Positions 10,937 to 23,389 of a DNA stretch of 64,000 bases are shown one piece after another. The DNA is from Hypericum androsaemum (lineage: Eukaryota; Streptophyta; Magnoliopsida; Malpighiales; Hypericaceae). The notes below the pieces were generated by a model that saw only the letters and a program-made list of their open reading frames with translations, did no database searches and was not told where the DNA came from. The first letter of the stretch is position 1. Every line of letters starts with the position of its first letter. The position numbers and the translations under genes were made by a program. The stretch spans positions 2,232,001-2,296,000 of the forward strand of contig OZ023199.1 in assembly GCA_963995505.1 (NCBI GenBank). The letters are read 5' to 3'.

Positions 10937-11761
10937 ATGGATTTGCATTTGAAGTCTCTTTTCGGTAGGTTCGAGGAGCAGTTCGGGTCAGGTCCAGGTC
11001 TCGGGCCCGGATCAGGCGCCTGCTTGATGAATGTTGGGGGCATTCCCCCCAGCTTTATGAGGTCTGTGTATAAGGCTGCTGCTGCTTTGTATCGAACTGA
11101 TCCGTGGAGAAGGTTACGTCCGGGGCATCTGTTTGGTGTTCGGGTAGGGAAGGATTCCGATTGGCCTGGAAAGAAGCAGCCATTCCCTTGTACCCAGGTC
11201 ATAGGAGGCGATGGTGGGGATGTTGGATTTTACATGTTCAGGTCGGTGGGCGATGCTAAGAAGATGTTAGGGCCGACGGAGACTAATCGTGTCCCGAATG
11301 TTGAGCTTTTGAGAGTCACTTACCAGCCCGAGTCATTGTTGTTCCCCTCAAACAGGAGGATGATCAGATCCCTGTCGCTTGAAGTTTCTGGTTCTGATAA
11401 GTACCCTGTGATTGACGTGGGACGATTTATGTCCTCGGGCGAGCTTCGATTCAGGAACCCGACTATTGAAGAACTTAGATTTGTCTATGCATCCATGGCA
11501 GCCTTCGCACTACTCCACCCCTTGCTGCAAGAGGATAGAGATGGAGGTCCAAAGTGGTCGAATTTGATGCACTTTGATCCGTTAATTGAGACAGTTGATG
11601 TAGAATGGGCTTTAGAAATGGCACCCAAGAATTATAACCTCGTTGCTGTTACTGTCTCTCATCCACCTGGGCAGACATACGAGGAGAAAGCTAACTCGGC
11701 AGCTAGTTCAACACCGACAGAGTATGCAGAGCTACAAGAGGAGACATTTGATATTGAGTAA
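10937..11761 (+). CDS. Conserved plant protein of unknown function
   Basis: A single-exon ORF of 274 residues from the ATG at 10937. I do not recognise a characterised family. Conserved-looking blocks are SVYKAAAALYRTDPWRRLRP and GHLFGVRVGKDSDWPGKKQP, followed by IGGDGGDVGFYMFRS and a C-terminal acidic tail (EYAELQEETFDIE). It has no signal peptide, membrane segment or obvious catalytic motif, and looks like a soluble globular domain of about 230 residues. The absence of introns contrasts with its neighbours. Codon use looks normal and the frame is clean, so it is likely a real gene. Function unknown. Confidence 0.75.
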   Translation: MDLHLKSLFGRFEEQFGSGPGLGPGSGACLMNVGGIPPSFMRSVYKAAAALYRTDPWRRLRPGHLFGVRVGKDSDWPGKKQPFPCTQVIGGDGGDVGFYMFRSVGDAKKMLGPTETNRVPNVELLRVTYQPESLLFPSNRRMIRSLSLEVSGSDKYPVIDVGRFMSSGELRFRNPTIEELRFVYASMAAFALLHPLLQEDRDGGPKWSNLMHFDPLIETVDVEWALEMAPKNYNLVAVTVSHPPGQTYEEKANSAASSTPTEYAELQEETFDIE

Positions 11762-12592
11762 GCCTCAACGCCAATGTCATTACTTTGTGGACGGTATAGT
11801 GTAGCCGTTGTTTAGAAACATTGAGCTGCACTGGAGGAACTTCATCATGTCTGGTACTTATTATGAATGTCCAAGTAGGGAACCTCGGACGGTTGAAGGA
11901 CAAGTTGCATTCTGGTGTTGCTTCAACCTATCTCGGGTCCAGGCACGAGCCGATTTCCGAAAGTCCATGGTTTGTAACAATTTACTCCATTGAAGTGAAG
12001 CTGAGCATGCGACTTTTCTGTAAATTCCATTTGTCTTGGCCTTTTCCATATGTAATCTGTGAATGCCGTATCTATAGACAGATGAAGCAGCAGCACTATG
12101 GTGAGACAATTTTTTTTTTTATTCCAATAGTTTAGCATCTGTATAGTTGATTAACAATTTTAATTTTTGCCATTCGACAGTTGCACTCTAGTATATCTGC
12201 TACCATTCTGCCTTGTTAATTACTTGGAATCTTAGACGTTTTGGTAGCCATATACTGTTGAATATTTACGAGAAATTCCTTACATGATATTAAAGTGGAT
12301 TGATCTCGTTTTTTTTCCCGAAAGCATATGACTAAGATAGTCCTTCCATCCGATACACAAAAAAGTCCGAGGCAGATATTTTAGCGACTTGCTAATAAAA
12401 AAATGGCCAGTTTCTTCCAAGGCAACTATATTAGCAAGTCCCAACTCACAGTTTCCTTGCTTAGAAGGAAACCACCTGCAATATTAGGAGGAGCCAAATT
12501 GGCCACCAACTTAGTCCTATAAAACAGCTCCAAGATCATTTTCCCCTTCCTTTCCAAGTGCCCTGGAGATAATTCTCACAATAAAGGAGGAA
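11762..12592. other. Spacer: 3' UTR and small HSP promoter
   Basis: No coding region is supported. The first few hundred bases are likely 3' UTR of the upstream gene. I saw no convincing heat shock element (alternating GAA/TTC triplets) near the HSP core promoter. Confidence 0.45.
12518..12524 (+). promoter_or_regulatory. TATA box of the small heat shock protein gene
   Basis: TATAAAA lies 75 bases before the start codon, in a CT-rich leader context. The spacing fits a TATA-driven plant promoter. Confidence 0.6.
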
Positions 12593-13230
12593 ATGGAGGA
12601 GTACCCTTTATCCCATTACTTCTACCAGCAATCTCCATGGAATTATCTCCTTACTTCTCCTGCACTTTTCACCTCACCAGTCCTCCCAGAGAACTATGTG
12701 CACTGGTCACAAACAGCTGAATCTCACATTTATTCTGTTGATCTTCCTGGTATGTTTGCTTAATTGCTACTCTTTACTTTTCCCAACATAGCTAAGTTTT
12801 GCGGCTTTATTCGGACTAAATGAAACTCCGTGTATTGAACTGATCTCATACCACGAACATGACTCGTAGATCAACCGGTGAGGGCCGTTCTGATGGTCTG
12901 ACCCGGCTCGAACCTGTATTAACTGATTGAGTGATTTTTTGAGTTGTTTGTTTCTTGGTAGGTGTGAGGAAAGAAGAGATAAAGGTGGAGGTAGAGGATT
13001 CAAGATACCTCATAATTAGGACTCAAGCAACTGATGGAATAACACGGCCATCCAAGGCCTTCATGAGGAAATTTCGGCTTCCGGGTCTGGTTGAAATTGA
13101 TGGTATATCAGCTGGATATGAAGATGGTGTCCTGACAGTAACTGTCCCAAGGTCTTGTAGGAGAATAAGCCTAATTGTTGATTCTGAGTTTTCTCCGGAA
13201 AGTCTTGAAGTTGTTGCCAGAGCTGCTTAA
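12593..13230 (+). CDS. Small heat shock protein, class V (HSP15.4-like)
   Basis: Two exons, 12593-12749 and 12962-13230 (GT-AG, phase 1), encode 141 residues. The alpha-crystallin domain spans about residues 40-130: it starts at ESHIYSVDLPGVRKEEIKVE, which crosses the exon junction, and includes the conserved GVLTVTVPR motif. The N-terminal arm is short and aromatic (YFYQQSPWNYL). sHSPs are ATP-independent holdases that form oligomers in the cytosol/nucleus. The size and the intron inside the ACD fit the class V type, Arabidopsis HSP15.4 (At4g21870). The usual I-x-I/V C-terminal motif is weak (RRISLIV is the nearest). Confidence 0.85.
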
Positions 13231-13727
13231 TTGTGTTCTTTAAAGCTACTAAATTTGGTTTCTGCAATTTTCGGCATTCATTGGCTGTGAGAATTTTTAC
13301 TATCAGTGGACTGGGAGACTAATTTTTGTTTGTCCACTAATTATATTCCTTCTAAAAAATGTACAACTCTCTTGTTTTCGTGTTATGTTATCCACATTAT
13401 AATACAACCGGTCTTATATTAATGAACAATTTTTCAATGACAGAAATTTTAATTCAAAAATTAGTTAAAAAAATTATAAGCTTTTTGGCTTGAATGATTT
13501 CTGATTGTGTTATGTTCAATTAGCTCCTAGATAATTGGGAAGGGGTAATATGATGGCCTGCTATGTCTGAGAGAAAAATTTATAACGATTTGTACGCTAC
13601 AAATATGGGTTCAAATTCAGTGGGGACATAAGTAATCCCCACTGAAAAGGACAGGGGCAATATTGGAAATTTAATAATTAAAACAAATATCAACAAAATA
13701 ATACAAATTATGGAAATACAAGTATGA

Positions 13728-14082
13728 GAATATTGGTTTCCATTTTTTCGGATATTGGTTTTCATCTTCTATGCTATTGGTTTCATTCTACTATGATATT
13801 GGTTTCATTCTACTATGATATTGGTTTCCATCTTCTATGTTATTGGTTTCATTCTACTATGATATTGGTTTCATTCTTCTCGGATATTGGTTTCATTCTA
13901 CTATGACATTGGTTTCATTCCACTGTGATATTGGTTTTCATCTTCTTCAATATTGATATCTCATTATAAGTGAAAATGTATACCACTTGAATGTATTGGT
14001 TTCATTCTTCTCGAATATTGGTATCATCATTCTAGGATATTGATATCATTCTACTTTAATATTGGTATCATTCTACTTTAAT
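13728..14082. repeat. 22-bp minisatellite, about 15 units
   Basis: Consecutive units follow the pattern GATATTGGTTTCATTCTACT plus AT, with variants (TTTCC, TCTTC, CTCGG). About fifteen copies at 22-bp spacing degrade toward the right end, and one ~40-bp interruption lies near 13956-13998. The open frames across it are a by-product of the repeat and not a gene. Confidence 0.9.
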
Positions 14083-14352
14083 TCAAATTTTATACATGTA
14101 AAATTATTATTGAAAATATTTGTAAATAGAATTCGACAGTATTTCAATACTACAAGCAGAGATTTCAAAAGTAAATACCAGTCTTCGATTTTCCTTTCTC
14201 TTCATCTGAATTTCTCCACTCTTTCCAAATTTATTACTGATGGTTGGTTTATGAACCGATTTTGGGCTTCAGAAGGGTTATTTGGTTTCCATCTAAATTT
14301 TGTGATGCTCAAGGAAATAGATGTGCATTAAAATTTCATATCTTAATAAAGA

Positions 14353-14473
14353 TCGAGAGCGGCGGGGGGTGGGGGTTAGAGAGCGGCGGGGAAGGTGGCG
14401 GGGTGGGTGGGGGAGGGGAGGGGGGAAGAGCGGCGGGGGGAAAGTGGGGGGAGGGGGAAGAGCGACGGGGAAC
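14353..14473 (+). repeat. G-rich purine tract with G-quadruplex potential
   Basis: About 120 bases consist almost wholly of G, A and GCGG, with many runs of three to six Gs separated by short loops, in an otherwise AT-rich spacer. Two copies of GGAACCCTAATGAG flank its right side (about 14469 and 14517). Confidence 0.75.
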
Positions 14474-15686
14474 CCTAATGAGTTTTTTTTTTTGTGGGAT
14501 TATATAGAAAAAAAGTGGAACCCTAATGAGTATGTTTGGATAAAAATACGAAAATACCTTCAACAGATTCTGACCATTAGATCTGTAAAAAAAGAATTTG
14601 ATCAAATCTAAAGGCCCATATTTAGTCCACACCATGGGGATGATTTTTATGTAGTCCCCCCTGTATCCAAATCCCTACGGATATAAATTAGTACATTTAA
14701 TTGTATCCTATTTTTGATAATATCAGAGTTTTTAGAGAAAGAAAACGACCCAATATCTTCTATGGCAAAAGCCGGACAAATGTGCAATTTTATACTAAAC
14801 AAGACTTGACATTTTGGTGAAATTGCCAAATTGGTAGAATTTGATATTTCTCTCTGAAAGGATAATTGGTTAGATATTTTGGGGATGCGGAATCTGAATC
14901 TTATGTTTTTTTGGCATCCCCATAAAAAGGTCGGCCGTCATGTGCATGTGCACCCCCCAGCTTTCTCGGAATGGGGCCAACCACGACAGCGACTGTATTT
15001 TTTTCAATAAGTAGATTTTTTTAATTATCATGATTTGAGTCTAGTCACTTATACCATTAGAGAGAAAGTGTTATTTGGATAGCAATTTTATTTTATTCTA
15101 GTAATAATAATTTAATTATGTACCGAGATAATTCAAATTATAATAAAATATATTTTTTCTATAATCCTATAAATTCAGTATTTAACATGCATCATCAAAA
15201 GCATCGATAAGAAAATAGGGATGGAGACTTCCTTGTAATCTCTCCCTGATGAATGACATGCGCCACTGCAAATTTGATCTTATAGTAATTGCAACTTGTC
15301 GTGCAAATATTTCGACCACACATTAGTTGGTCCAAAATTCAAGTTTTTGCATGTCACGTGTACCACCTAGTAAAGTGGTAAAAAAATTTCAATAAGTATT
15401 ACCACTATTGCATTTTCACGAATTCAAACTTAGAATTTTTTAGTTAAATTAGAACAGTTTTTTTACCGGTTGAACAAAGAACGAGAAATAGTTACGTGAA
15501 TCATTGGATGGAAAAGTGCTTCCCATTAGAAAACTAAGCACGTAAACTTGAAATCAAATCATTTGTCTTGGTCGAATTTACAACGCGATGTTTATAAAGA
15601 AGCCAAGATAGTTGCACAAATGACTCACACACCCCTAATGATATTATACAGACATTTCTGCCAAAGTTCTTCTGCAGTTGCGAGTC

Positions 15687-18600
15687 TCAGCTATTAGCAG
15701 TTAGTGTCAGGATTTCAACGGCCTCCTTCATTCTTCTTTCAGCATTCTCCCTTGCAACCCGACCACGGGGATTCCTTCACAAACAATGGATATTTACTCG
15801 GTTAATTCTTTTTTTTTTTGCATCTTCTTGTAGGATTAATTAGAACTTCAAATATATTAAACTGACTTGCTTCTTACCTTTTCTCAATGATTGCCCTCCT
15901 TTTATGTTCTTCTACCAGACCACTTAGCCTCTTCAGGAGGGCGGGCAACCTGCGCATGGCATTCGCACCTTCCCGGGTAGCGCATATCTTCTTGAGAATA
16001 TCTGCTGCAATGAAGTATCCTTCCTCCTTGTTCCTGACAAATTGCAGCAGAGTAAATTGACCAGATTGAGTACGAGCCGAAAAATGCTAATTGAAAGGAT
16101 TAAGAAAGAGATTAACAGAATGGATGCGGAAAAGGAAAGGAAAAGATAACCTTAGCAACTCCCAGAGAAGTGTCTCTACAGATCCGCGGCTCGCAATTAG
16201 AACTTCCACCAGATGTGAATAGTTTGCGAGGTTCCTGAGAGTTGACAATGAGCGCTTTATGATCTCCTGGTCGGGTATGCTTCGACTGACTGAGCGTATG
16301 AGCTTTAGCAATGAGTCAATTGCCCCGGCTTCCACGAGTCTCTCGCAACACTTTTGAGAATGCTGCGTAGTTGTATCTGATTGCACAAACCCCAGAAGGG
16401 TTACTACCATGGAAGTAATTCAATATTTATCTTTCACCATATGAACTATACCATGAAGGATAACTTCCTGACCCAGGATCCAACATAATTGATCAATCAG
16501 TTATTCTATACTAGTTCCAACTTGTGTAAAACAAGCTAACATCCCTCATCACGAAGGAATATGCCTGTTCTAGTCTAGACATTCTCGTTTACCGGTTGAT
16601 CAAATTACCATGTACTAGTGAACTTTCCATGAAGAGAACCATCAACCAGAAAAATAAATTAAAACGCAAAAACATGAAAGAATTCTTACCCAAAGTTATA
16701 CATGTATGAAGTATCCCACTAGTGCTTTTCATGCTTTCAAGCTCAGAAAGTGCAGAAATGAGTCTGTTGATAATGCGCATACTGTCATCAACATTTTTTG
16801 CTGAGTTGTGGATTCGTATGCGCAGATCTAACAACTGTTCTCTTGATTCCTTTCGAGCGCGGTAACCTTTCCAGTATGACTAGCAAAATCAAAAACAAAG
16901 TTGGACTTTAAATTTTGATTGAGCTAAATAAGAAATTGCACGTTCAAGTACGTACTTGCGCAAACAGTAAAAAATCCCAAGTGACACTAAATTTTCCACC
17001 GTAGATTACAATTGTTCAAAGAACAAAACTGCGTATTTACTTAAAATTTGTTACATCCTTCCTGCCAGACATTACCAACAAATATTTCAGAATTAGCAAG
17101 TAAAAGGAGAATGCCTTTTTTCCTGTTAAGAAGATGTTATTAATCACATCTATTTTAATAAAAAATCCACTTACTTGGATGACAACAGCATTCTGCATCT
17201 CTCTGTAGGCCCTTTGCCTGTCAATCCAACCTCGGAAATGAGACTGTATCAAGGTTGCTGACCTGGTCCTTTGTTTCAGCAAACAAATGCTTCTCCACCA
17301 TCTTTGCAGCTTCAAAATCGAAGCTAACACCAGCTTCAATTCAAAACTCTGGCAGCAGCCTGTGGAGGCATATTCATTGCTATGGTACGCCATGGATACA
17401 CATAAATGAGAGGCACCTGCAACATCCAACAGGTAACTAGGCGCAATTCTGAATAGCTGAACTTCAATATTTTACACCAGTAAGATGTTGCTCACAGATA
17501 AATGAAGTACCTAACAGCTTATTTCTAGCAATTTGGCCTCTAGCAAACCGTTGGATTTGGATAGCAGCACACTTTCGACGTTGATATGTCTTTGAGCAGC
17601 TTACACATCGAACTAAACTTTGGATCTTGATTACTGCTTGCCTTTGCGACAAGAAGTTCTTCCTTATCATCGAAACACGACAGCATCTCTAGATTCATAC
17701 GAAAGACTTATTAATCCAGGCATGAAAAGTTGTAGGTTCAGCATATATGCAGGGACGTAAAAAGATCCAAATTTGGGAAGAATGTCCTCAAACATGATGT
17801 TAAGCATGCGGAAACGCCGGAAAGGCCTATCTCATCAATACAATTACAATGCCAGTAGTGCGTGCATCACATAAAGACCCACGAAAATAAGGAAAAGTGT
17901 AGGACAAGCCAGAAAAGCACATGCTATGACATTCAATATGCACCTCGTTTTCTAAATATGGAGCCTGAAATACTAAAGCTGAAATCTCACTTCTTGTTTT
18001 TAGGAAGCTAAATCCAGTTAAACTTTTAGCTACAAGTCAGCAATTAAGGAGGAAATTGGAGAACTGTCTCACTGCTAAGTAAGCAATTAAGGTGGAAATT
18101 GGAGAATTGCTTACTTGAAGTACATTGACGAGGTACCTCTGTCTCCTAACCATCTTTCTTGCAATCCATGCACGAAAATGGGATTGGATGATAATAGCTG
18201 CACGGTGTAAGCTCCTCCTATTTTTCATACGACAAAAACCAGCTTGTATTCTTATAATTGCCTGCTTCTGACTTAGGAACTGCTTTCTTATCCACCAGCG
18301 CCTAAAATGAGTCTGGATTTTTCTGGCAGCTCTCTGCTGATTGCTGAGAAGATTGTCAGCAGTAACCATCTTTCTTGCAATCCATGCACGAATATGGGAT
18401 TGGATAATAATAGCTGCAGAATCTATGCTCCTTCTAATTTTCATTCGACGAACACCAATTTGTATTTTTGTAATTGCCTGCTTCTGATTTAGGAACTGCT
18501 TTCTTACCTGCCAGAGCCTAAAACGAGTCTGAATTTTTCTGGCAGCTATCTGCTGGTTGCTGAGAAGATTATCAGAAGTAACCTGCTTCTGGGCTTCCGT

Positions 18601-21600
18601 GACCATCCTTCTTGCAATCCATGCACGAATATGGGATTGGATAATAATAGCTGCAGAATCTAAGCTCCTGATTTTCATTCGACGAACACCAATTTGTATT
18701 TTTATAATTGCCTCCTTCTGATTTAGGAACTGCTTTCTTGTCCGCCAGAGCCTAAAACGAGTCTGGATTTTTCTGGCAGCTATCTGCTGAATGCTAAGAA
18801 GATTATCAGAAGTAACCTGCTTCTGGGCTTCCGTGACCATTTTTCTTGCAGTCCATGCACGAAAATGGGATTGGATGATAATAGCTGCAGAATCTAAGCT
18901 CCTCCTAACTTTCATTCGACGGACACCAATTTGTATTTTTATAATTGCCTGCTTCTGATTTAGGAACTGCTTTCTTATCCGCCAGAGCCTAAAACGAGCC
19001 TGGATTTTTGTGGCAGCTATCTGCTGAATACTGAGAAGATTGTCAGGAGTAACCTGCTTCTGGGTTTCCGTGACTTCTCCAGCTTCAGGAGAATAAGAAC
19101 CACTTGCTGGACATTTTACCGATTTCGAAACCTTATAGTTGTGAATTTCAAAGAGAAAATATTGGAAGAAACAATTCAGAAAGAAAATATACCTCTTTGA
19201 ATGTTGGTACTGCTTTTTCTTGTCGAACTGTATTGTGCTATGACAGTACTCTTTTCTGTAACAAATGCTCCATTCTTTTCTGCCATATCTTGCCACCATG
19301 TCTTGATCGCTTTAAACTTTTTTGCAGCATCTGCACACAGGTTGAAATAATAGATACAAAATGAATAATTTCTTCAATTTGCAATCTCAAGCTCCGTCGC
19401 TTCTTCCTTTCGTTTGTCGGAAGCCCTTGTTCCCAACAATAGGTGCACTATTTTCTTACGCTTAATCAAGATAAAGCCTGTCCATAATTATATTTATCGT
19501 ATTTAAGCCGGGATCAAGATTTTCTATACAAATCAAGTTTACTTTCCACTTAAAATTTGACCAAGAAGGAAACTGTATAAACCTTCAGTATCATCAACAT
19601 CCAATTCTTCTTGGCTCGCTTTCCACCCTATGGAGGACCTCTCGATTCTTAGTGACCTCCTCTCTGGAGTCTGGCACTCACAACCCAGCAACTTATGAAA
19701 ATTCACTTGATTCTAGCAAATGAACAAGAAGTAGTCAACATTACTCTATGCAAGCCTGTGCAAAACCAATAGTCAAAAGGAATAGGATGTTCTCGCATTA
19801 CCTGAGCTTTTTTTATTGTGAGCTGCGATGCAAGGAAGACTAATAGAATCACCACACTCTGATAGCTTGGAGCACCACGATGCTCAAGTATGTCACTGAT
19901 CTGCAGAACCTGGAAAATAAAATTGTTTCAGCATCTCCTTGTGTTCTTCAGCCACGAGCCCAGCAAATAAATGATTCCATGAAAATTACGCATCACAATA
20001 GTGCACTGCTTTCTCGAGGAACCACAGTATTGTACATCTCTAAAAGCCAATTTCACAGAGCCATCCATCAGTGATTACTGATAATTAGTTTCATATTGAA
20101 TATGTTCATCCTGTGGAGGAAAGCAATGCAAGATCGATAAATAATTTCTTACCTCCGGAAAATTCCCTAGTAAAGTTGTCAATTTCTGTGACAATACAAA
20201 ATTGTGGACAGCATCTGTATACTCCATAGCTGACATTATTGATTCTTTGTTTCCGTTTTGGTTAGCATCCTGTTAATTAAGGCAATTCACGTAAGAGGAA
20301 AAGAGAGAACAAGTGAAATGGGAAAAACTTCAATTAGCTGTGGATGGAGCTTTGCACCTCAAGTGTAAGAGGACAGTGAAACTCCTTGTGGAAGTAATAG
20401 TCGAGCAAGCACCAGATGGCTTTTCCATCAACCAGTGATGAAAACCCATCGATCTTGTACTCATACTTCTCACTAATAGTCTAATAGGCAATTGAAAAGG
20501 TTGTGAATAATTTATAAATCCAAGGGTTGATTCTAGACAGGAGAACATTAACTTGGAAGAAAATAGGTGTGAGTGGCTGTTGATGTACCTGGATCCAACT
20601 GAAAAGCAAATCCAGAGCGGAGGAATTAGAAGTCACAGTTGTAGCAGGGTCCTGAAATTATCATGCAATTTCAACTTGGAGAACAATAAAGGAGGAAACA
20701 ATTCAATTCACCAATGTGTGCTAATCAAGGCTTCAACTATCCTAAAATGAAAAACAAGTGGAGCTTGGTTCGTCTATTTTAATGTTCCTTCTTGTAACAT
20801 GATATAATCGAAAGGCTTGTCCAAGGAAATGTTTACCAGAATTCGTCCACGAATCATCACAACTTCCTCCGCTAATATTGGCTTGTTGATCAGAAGCGGG
20901 AACTAAATGATCCAATGATCGAAAGCAGAATCAAAAGTCAGCCACCCCTTTCACAATCCAACAACGACGATCATACAAATGGAAGGAGAAGGTAAGTCAA
21001 CTAACCTGCAAGTGAACAAACATATTCCAGAGCAAGCAAACAGTTAATTCCTTGTCTCCGAGCACAATATCATCAGCTGTAACTGCAATCCCGTCTTCAT
21101 CATGCAATGGTACTCCAGCAGATTGCAGATACTTTAAGACGATGCTGCAATTTGCTAAATGTTTCTTTCGAGTGTCCGATGGCACTACCAATTTCTGCAG
21201 GAAGCAAAGACCAAAACTAAAGCTCTCTTCAGCAACAAAACAACCTTAATCTGTGGGAAGGAAAAAAAGACCAACCGTCAATATGGAGCTGTCATTTAGC
21301 AAAAGCTGAATGGCTCGGGAAAGCCGCACCCCATCTTGCAGATCCACAAATAAATCATTCACACTGAAGTCATACTCAACAAGATAAAGCTGTCAACAGA
21401 AGCTTCTTGTCAGTGAATCAATTAATCAGCGTGACTTAGCATACGAACTTTGGTTATTCCACCATTAATACACCTAAGCTTTACAGATAAGGATCACTTG
21501 ATAAGATTAATACCTGCTCATAAGATACTCTGAAGCCAACCATCTCCAAATGAGCAAGTAGATTTCCTTCTCCATGCATCACCTCAGATGATAAGAAATC

Positions 21601-23088
21601 TATTCATATGGAGTAGAGAAAATGTCAAACCTACAATGAGGAAAAGATTATTTCCAATTCAAATCAAAACTTTTGGGATCTTTAGATCAGGCAGAAGATA
21701 ATACCATTTATCACTTGACGACTAGAACTGACAGATGATGGTACTGAAAATAAAAGAGGAGAACCCCCATCTACTCCATCAATACCATACTTCAGAGGAA
21801 GAGCAGTATGCAGCTTAGCTCTGTCAAGAATAAGAACAAGCAACAAGAATCTCTTCAATATGACATTCCCAAGATTTTCATAGTACCCAGGTCTGTATAA
21901 CCCTTCAACCATCTTGTTATAAGCATACGCCTTTGCAAGTCCCGTGTGCGAAAAGAACTGTTTCTCAATGACCATCTTCAAGGTCATTTCCAGTTCAGAA
22001 GTCTGATTCCCATCTGACAGTAATGAATCTCCACCAAAGATAATGTGCAATCCAATGCTAAGCCAGATTTGATTATACGACATGAGAACTCTGGTGGCTT
22101 TCTCCTTCATCCCAACATCAGTTACGATGGGACAATGTGACTTCATTCTCAGCCTCCCTTCGTCGATATTCTGCATACTCATTCGAAGTACAATCCATCA
22201 TTTCTAAAAGTTACAGATAATATGCAATTTCAGAAACAAATTGCAGCTGAATGAAGTGTTTTCCATATTAATACTCAATTCGAAAACCGCACATTTATTT
22301 TCACATCCACCAGCATCAGCCAAAAATTAAATGATCTCAATAAATTTCTAACAATTGATTCAATTCCTACTACAGAATGAGCTATAAACATATTCAATTC
22401 CGTGGCAAATCAACGAATGACTGACCTTAACGACACGAGACATCGCGTCTAAGACCTCCTTGCAGGCGTCTAGGCTCAGGTAAGTCCTCATCCTCTCCTT
22501 GAGGTCCTCCAAGCTACAGACCTCCCTCAGCGACTCCCCGAGCGCCACGTGGCCATTCTTCCTCTTCGAACCAGAGATAGCAACTCCAAGCTCCACGTCG
22601 TTGCCTCTCTGCCTCTTCGGACACCTCCAGCCAGCAGGCCCGCCGCCTTCCCTCTTCCCCAACCTCGCCACGTCATCACCAGCCCCACCCACGCGGACCT
22701 CTCCGCATCCGCAGGAGGCCGGGTTCCGGATCAGGAAGTTGAGCCACGTGGCGAGAGACTTCGAGAGAGACCTCAGCGCCTGCTCCTTCCTGATCTCCTC
22801 CTTCCGCGACGACATCGTACTCTGCTCGAGCTCGAACGCCTTCAGGTTCCGGCGGGCGGCGGTGGCGGATCTCGGGACTCGCCGGTACCGTGACGACGAC
22901 GGGGTCGCGGCCGGAGTGTTCTTCATGGCGGTGAAGTAGCGCGTGGACGAGGACGGGTTAGGGTTTCGGATCTTCGAGGGGCATTTAGGGGTTTTCAGGT
23001 TGGAGATATCCTTAAGAAGCGAGGAAGAAGAAGAAGGGAAGCGCGGGGGACAGGGAGTAGTAGGGGGGATGTTCTCGTCGCCTCCCAT
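15687..23088 (-). CDS. ASPM: Abnormal spindle-like (ASPM) homologue, calmodulin-binding IQ protein
   Basis: Nineteen minus-strand exons: 23088-22426, 22170-21705, 21599-21514, 21389-21276, 21194-21006, 20902-20837, 20651-20589, 20480-20358, 20269-20153, 19909-19802, 19691-19583, 19330-19193, 19106-18115, 17688-17511, 17416-17175, 16879-16690, 16403-16151, 16033-15878 and 15774-15687. Phases match throughout (4341 nt, 1446 aa). The N-terminus is Ser/Pro-rich and basic. Exons 2-10 hold the calponin-homology region (YLVEYDFSVNDLFVDLQDG; LFSWIQ). Exons 13-16 carry many IQ motifs, which bind calmodulin, and exons 17-18 an armadillo-like C-terminus (LSTLRNLANYSHLVEVLI). ASPM proteins act at spindle poles/microtubules. 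The acceptor of exon 13 (TGTCCAG) is weak but is the only one I found that keeps the frame. Resembles Arabidopsis At4g21820. Confidence 0.92.
18115..19106 (-). repeat. Four-fold higher-order IQ repeat inside the ASPM gene
   Basis: This single 992-nt exon contains four tandem units of roughly 70-80 residues. Each holds three IQ motifs: KIQxRFRLWxxRKQF, KIQIGVRRMKxR and IIIQSHxRAWxAR, separated by a MVTEAQKQVTSDNLLS-type linker. Units 1-3 are nearly identical at DNA level. Unit 4 is more diverged (HFRRWWIRKQF, RIQAGFCRMKNR) and its linker is shortened. This indicates recent internal unit duplication. Confidence 0.9.
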
Positions 23089-23389
23089 TTCGAAGGGAGG
23101 ATTCGTAGTTTGGGGGCTTTAGGGATTCGGTTAGGGATTAGAATTTGGAGGAGAAGAAGAGAAGAAGGGAGATGGAGATGAAGATGAAGTGGGAGGGAAA
23201 GAACAAAGAAGAGCGTTGGTTGGATTCGAATTTGAAATTATGGGTGGGGGAACGATGAAGCGCGGCCGTTTTGATTGTAAGGGAGCACGTGATGTGACCC
23301 GGCTTTAACTATAAAGTTTTTGTGAGGCGTGGAGTAAGTAATGAAAAATTTTAGTTCGAGGATTCAAGAATGTGACATTATTAAATATT
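23089..23389. promoter_or_regulatory. 5' leader and proximal promoter of ASPM gene
   Basis: Directly upstream of the ATG on the minus strand lies a CT-rich leader (GA-rich on plus, with AGAAGAAG repeats to about 23190). No classical TATA box is evident, as is usual for cell-cycle genes. The proximal promoter is only ~300 bp long before a Mutator-like MITE begins. Confidence 0.4.

Larger units (their letters stand above)
13231..15686. other. Spacer with minisatellite and G-rich tract
   Basis: The small HSP gene and the ASPM gene converge across this 2.4-kb stretch. Apart from the minisatellite and the G-rich tract listed separately, it is AT-rich with no supportable gene. The minus-strand stretch near 15000-15060 contains a SINE-like B-box (GACTCAAATC), too degraded to call. 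Confidence 0.5.

Noticed and set aside
12300..12520. Heat shock elements upstream of the small HSP gene
   Set aside because: Only isolated TTC or GAA triplets; no run of three alternating units at 5-bp spacing.
13724..13906. Open frame with repeating MILVSF/DIGF motifs
   Set aside because: It is only the translation of the 22-bp minisatellite.
22499..22939. Plus-strand frames of 146 and 114 codons
   Set aside because: They are antisense shadows of the GC-rich first ASPM exon.
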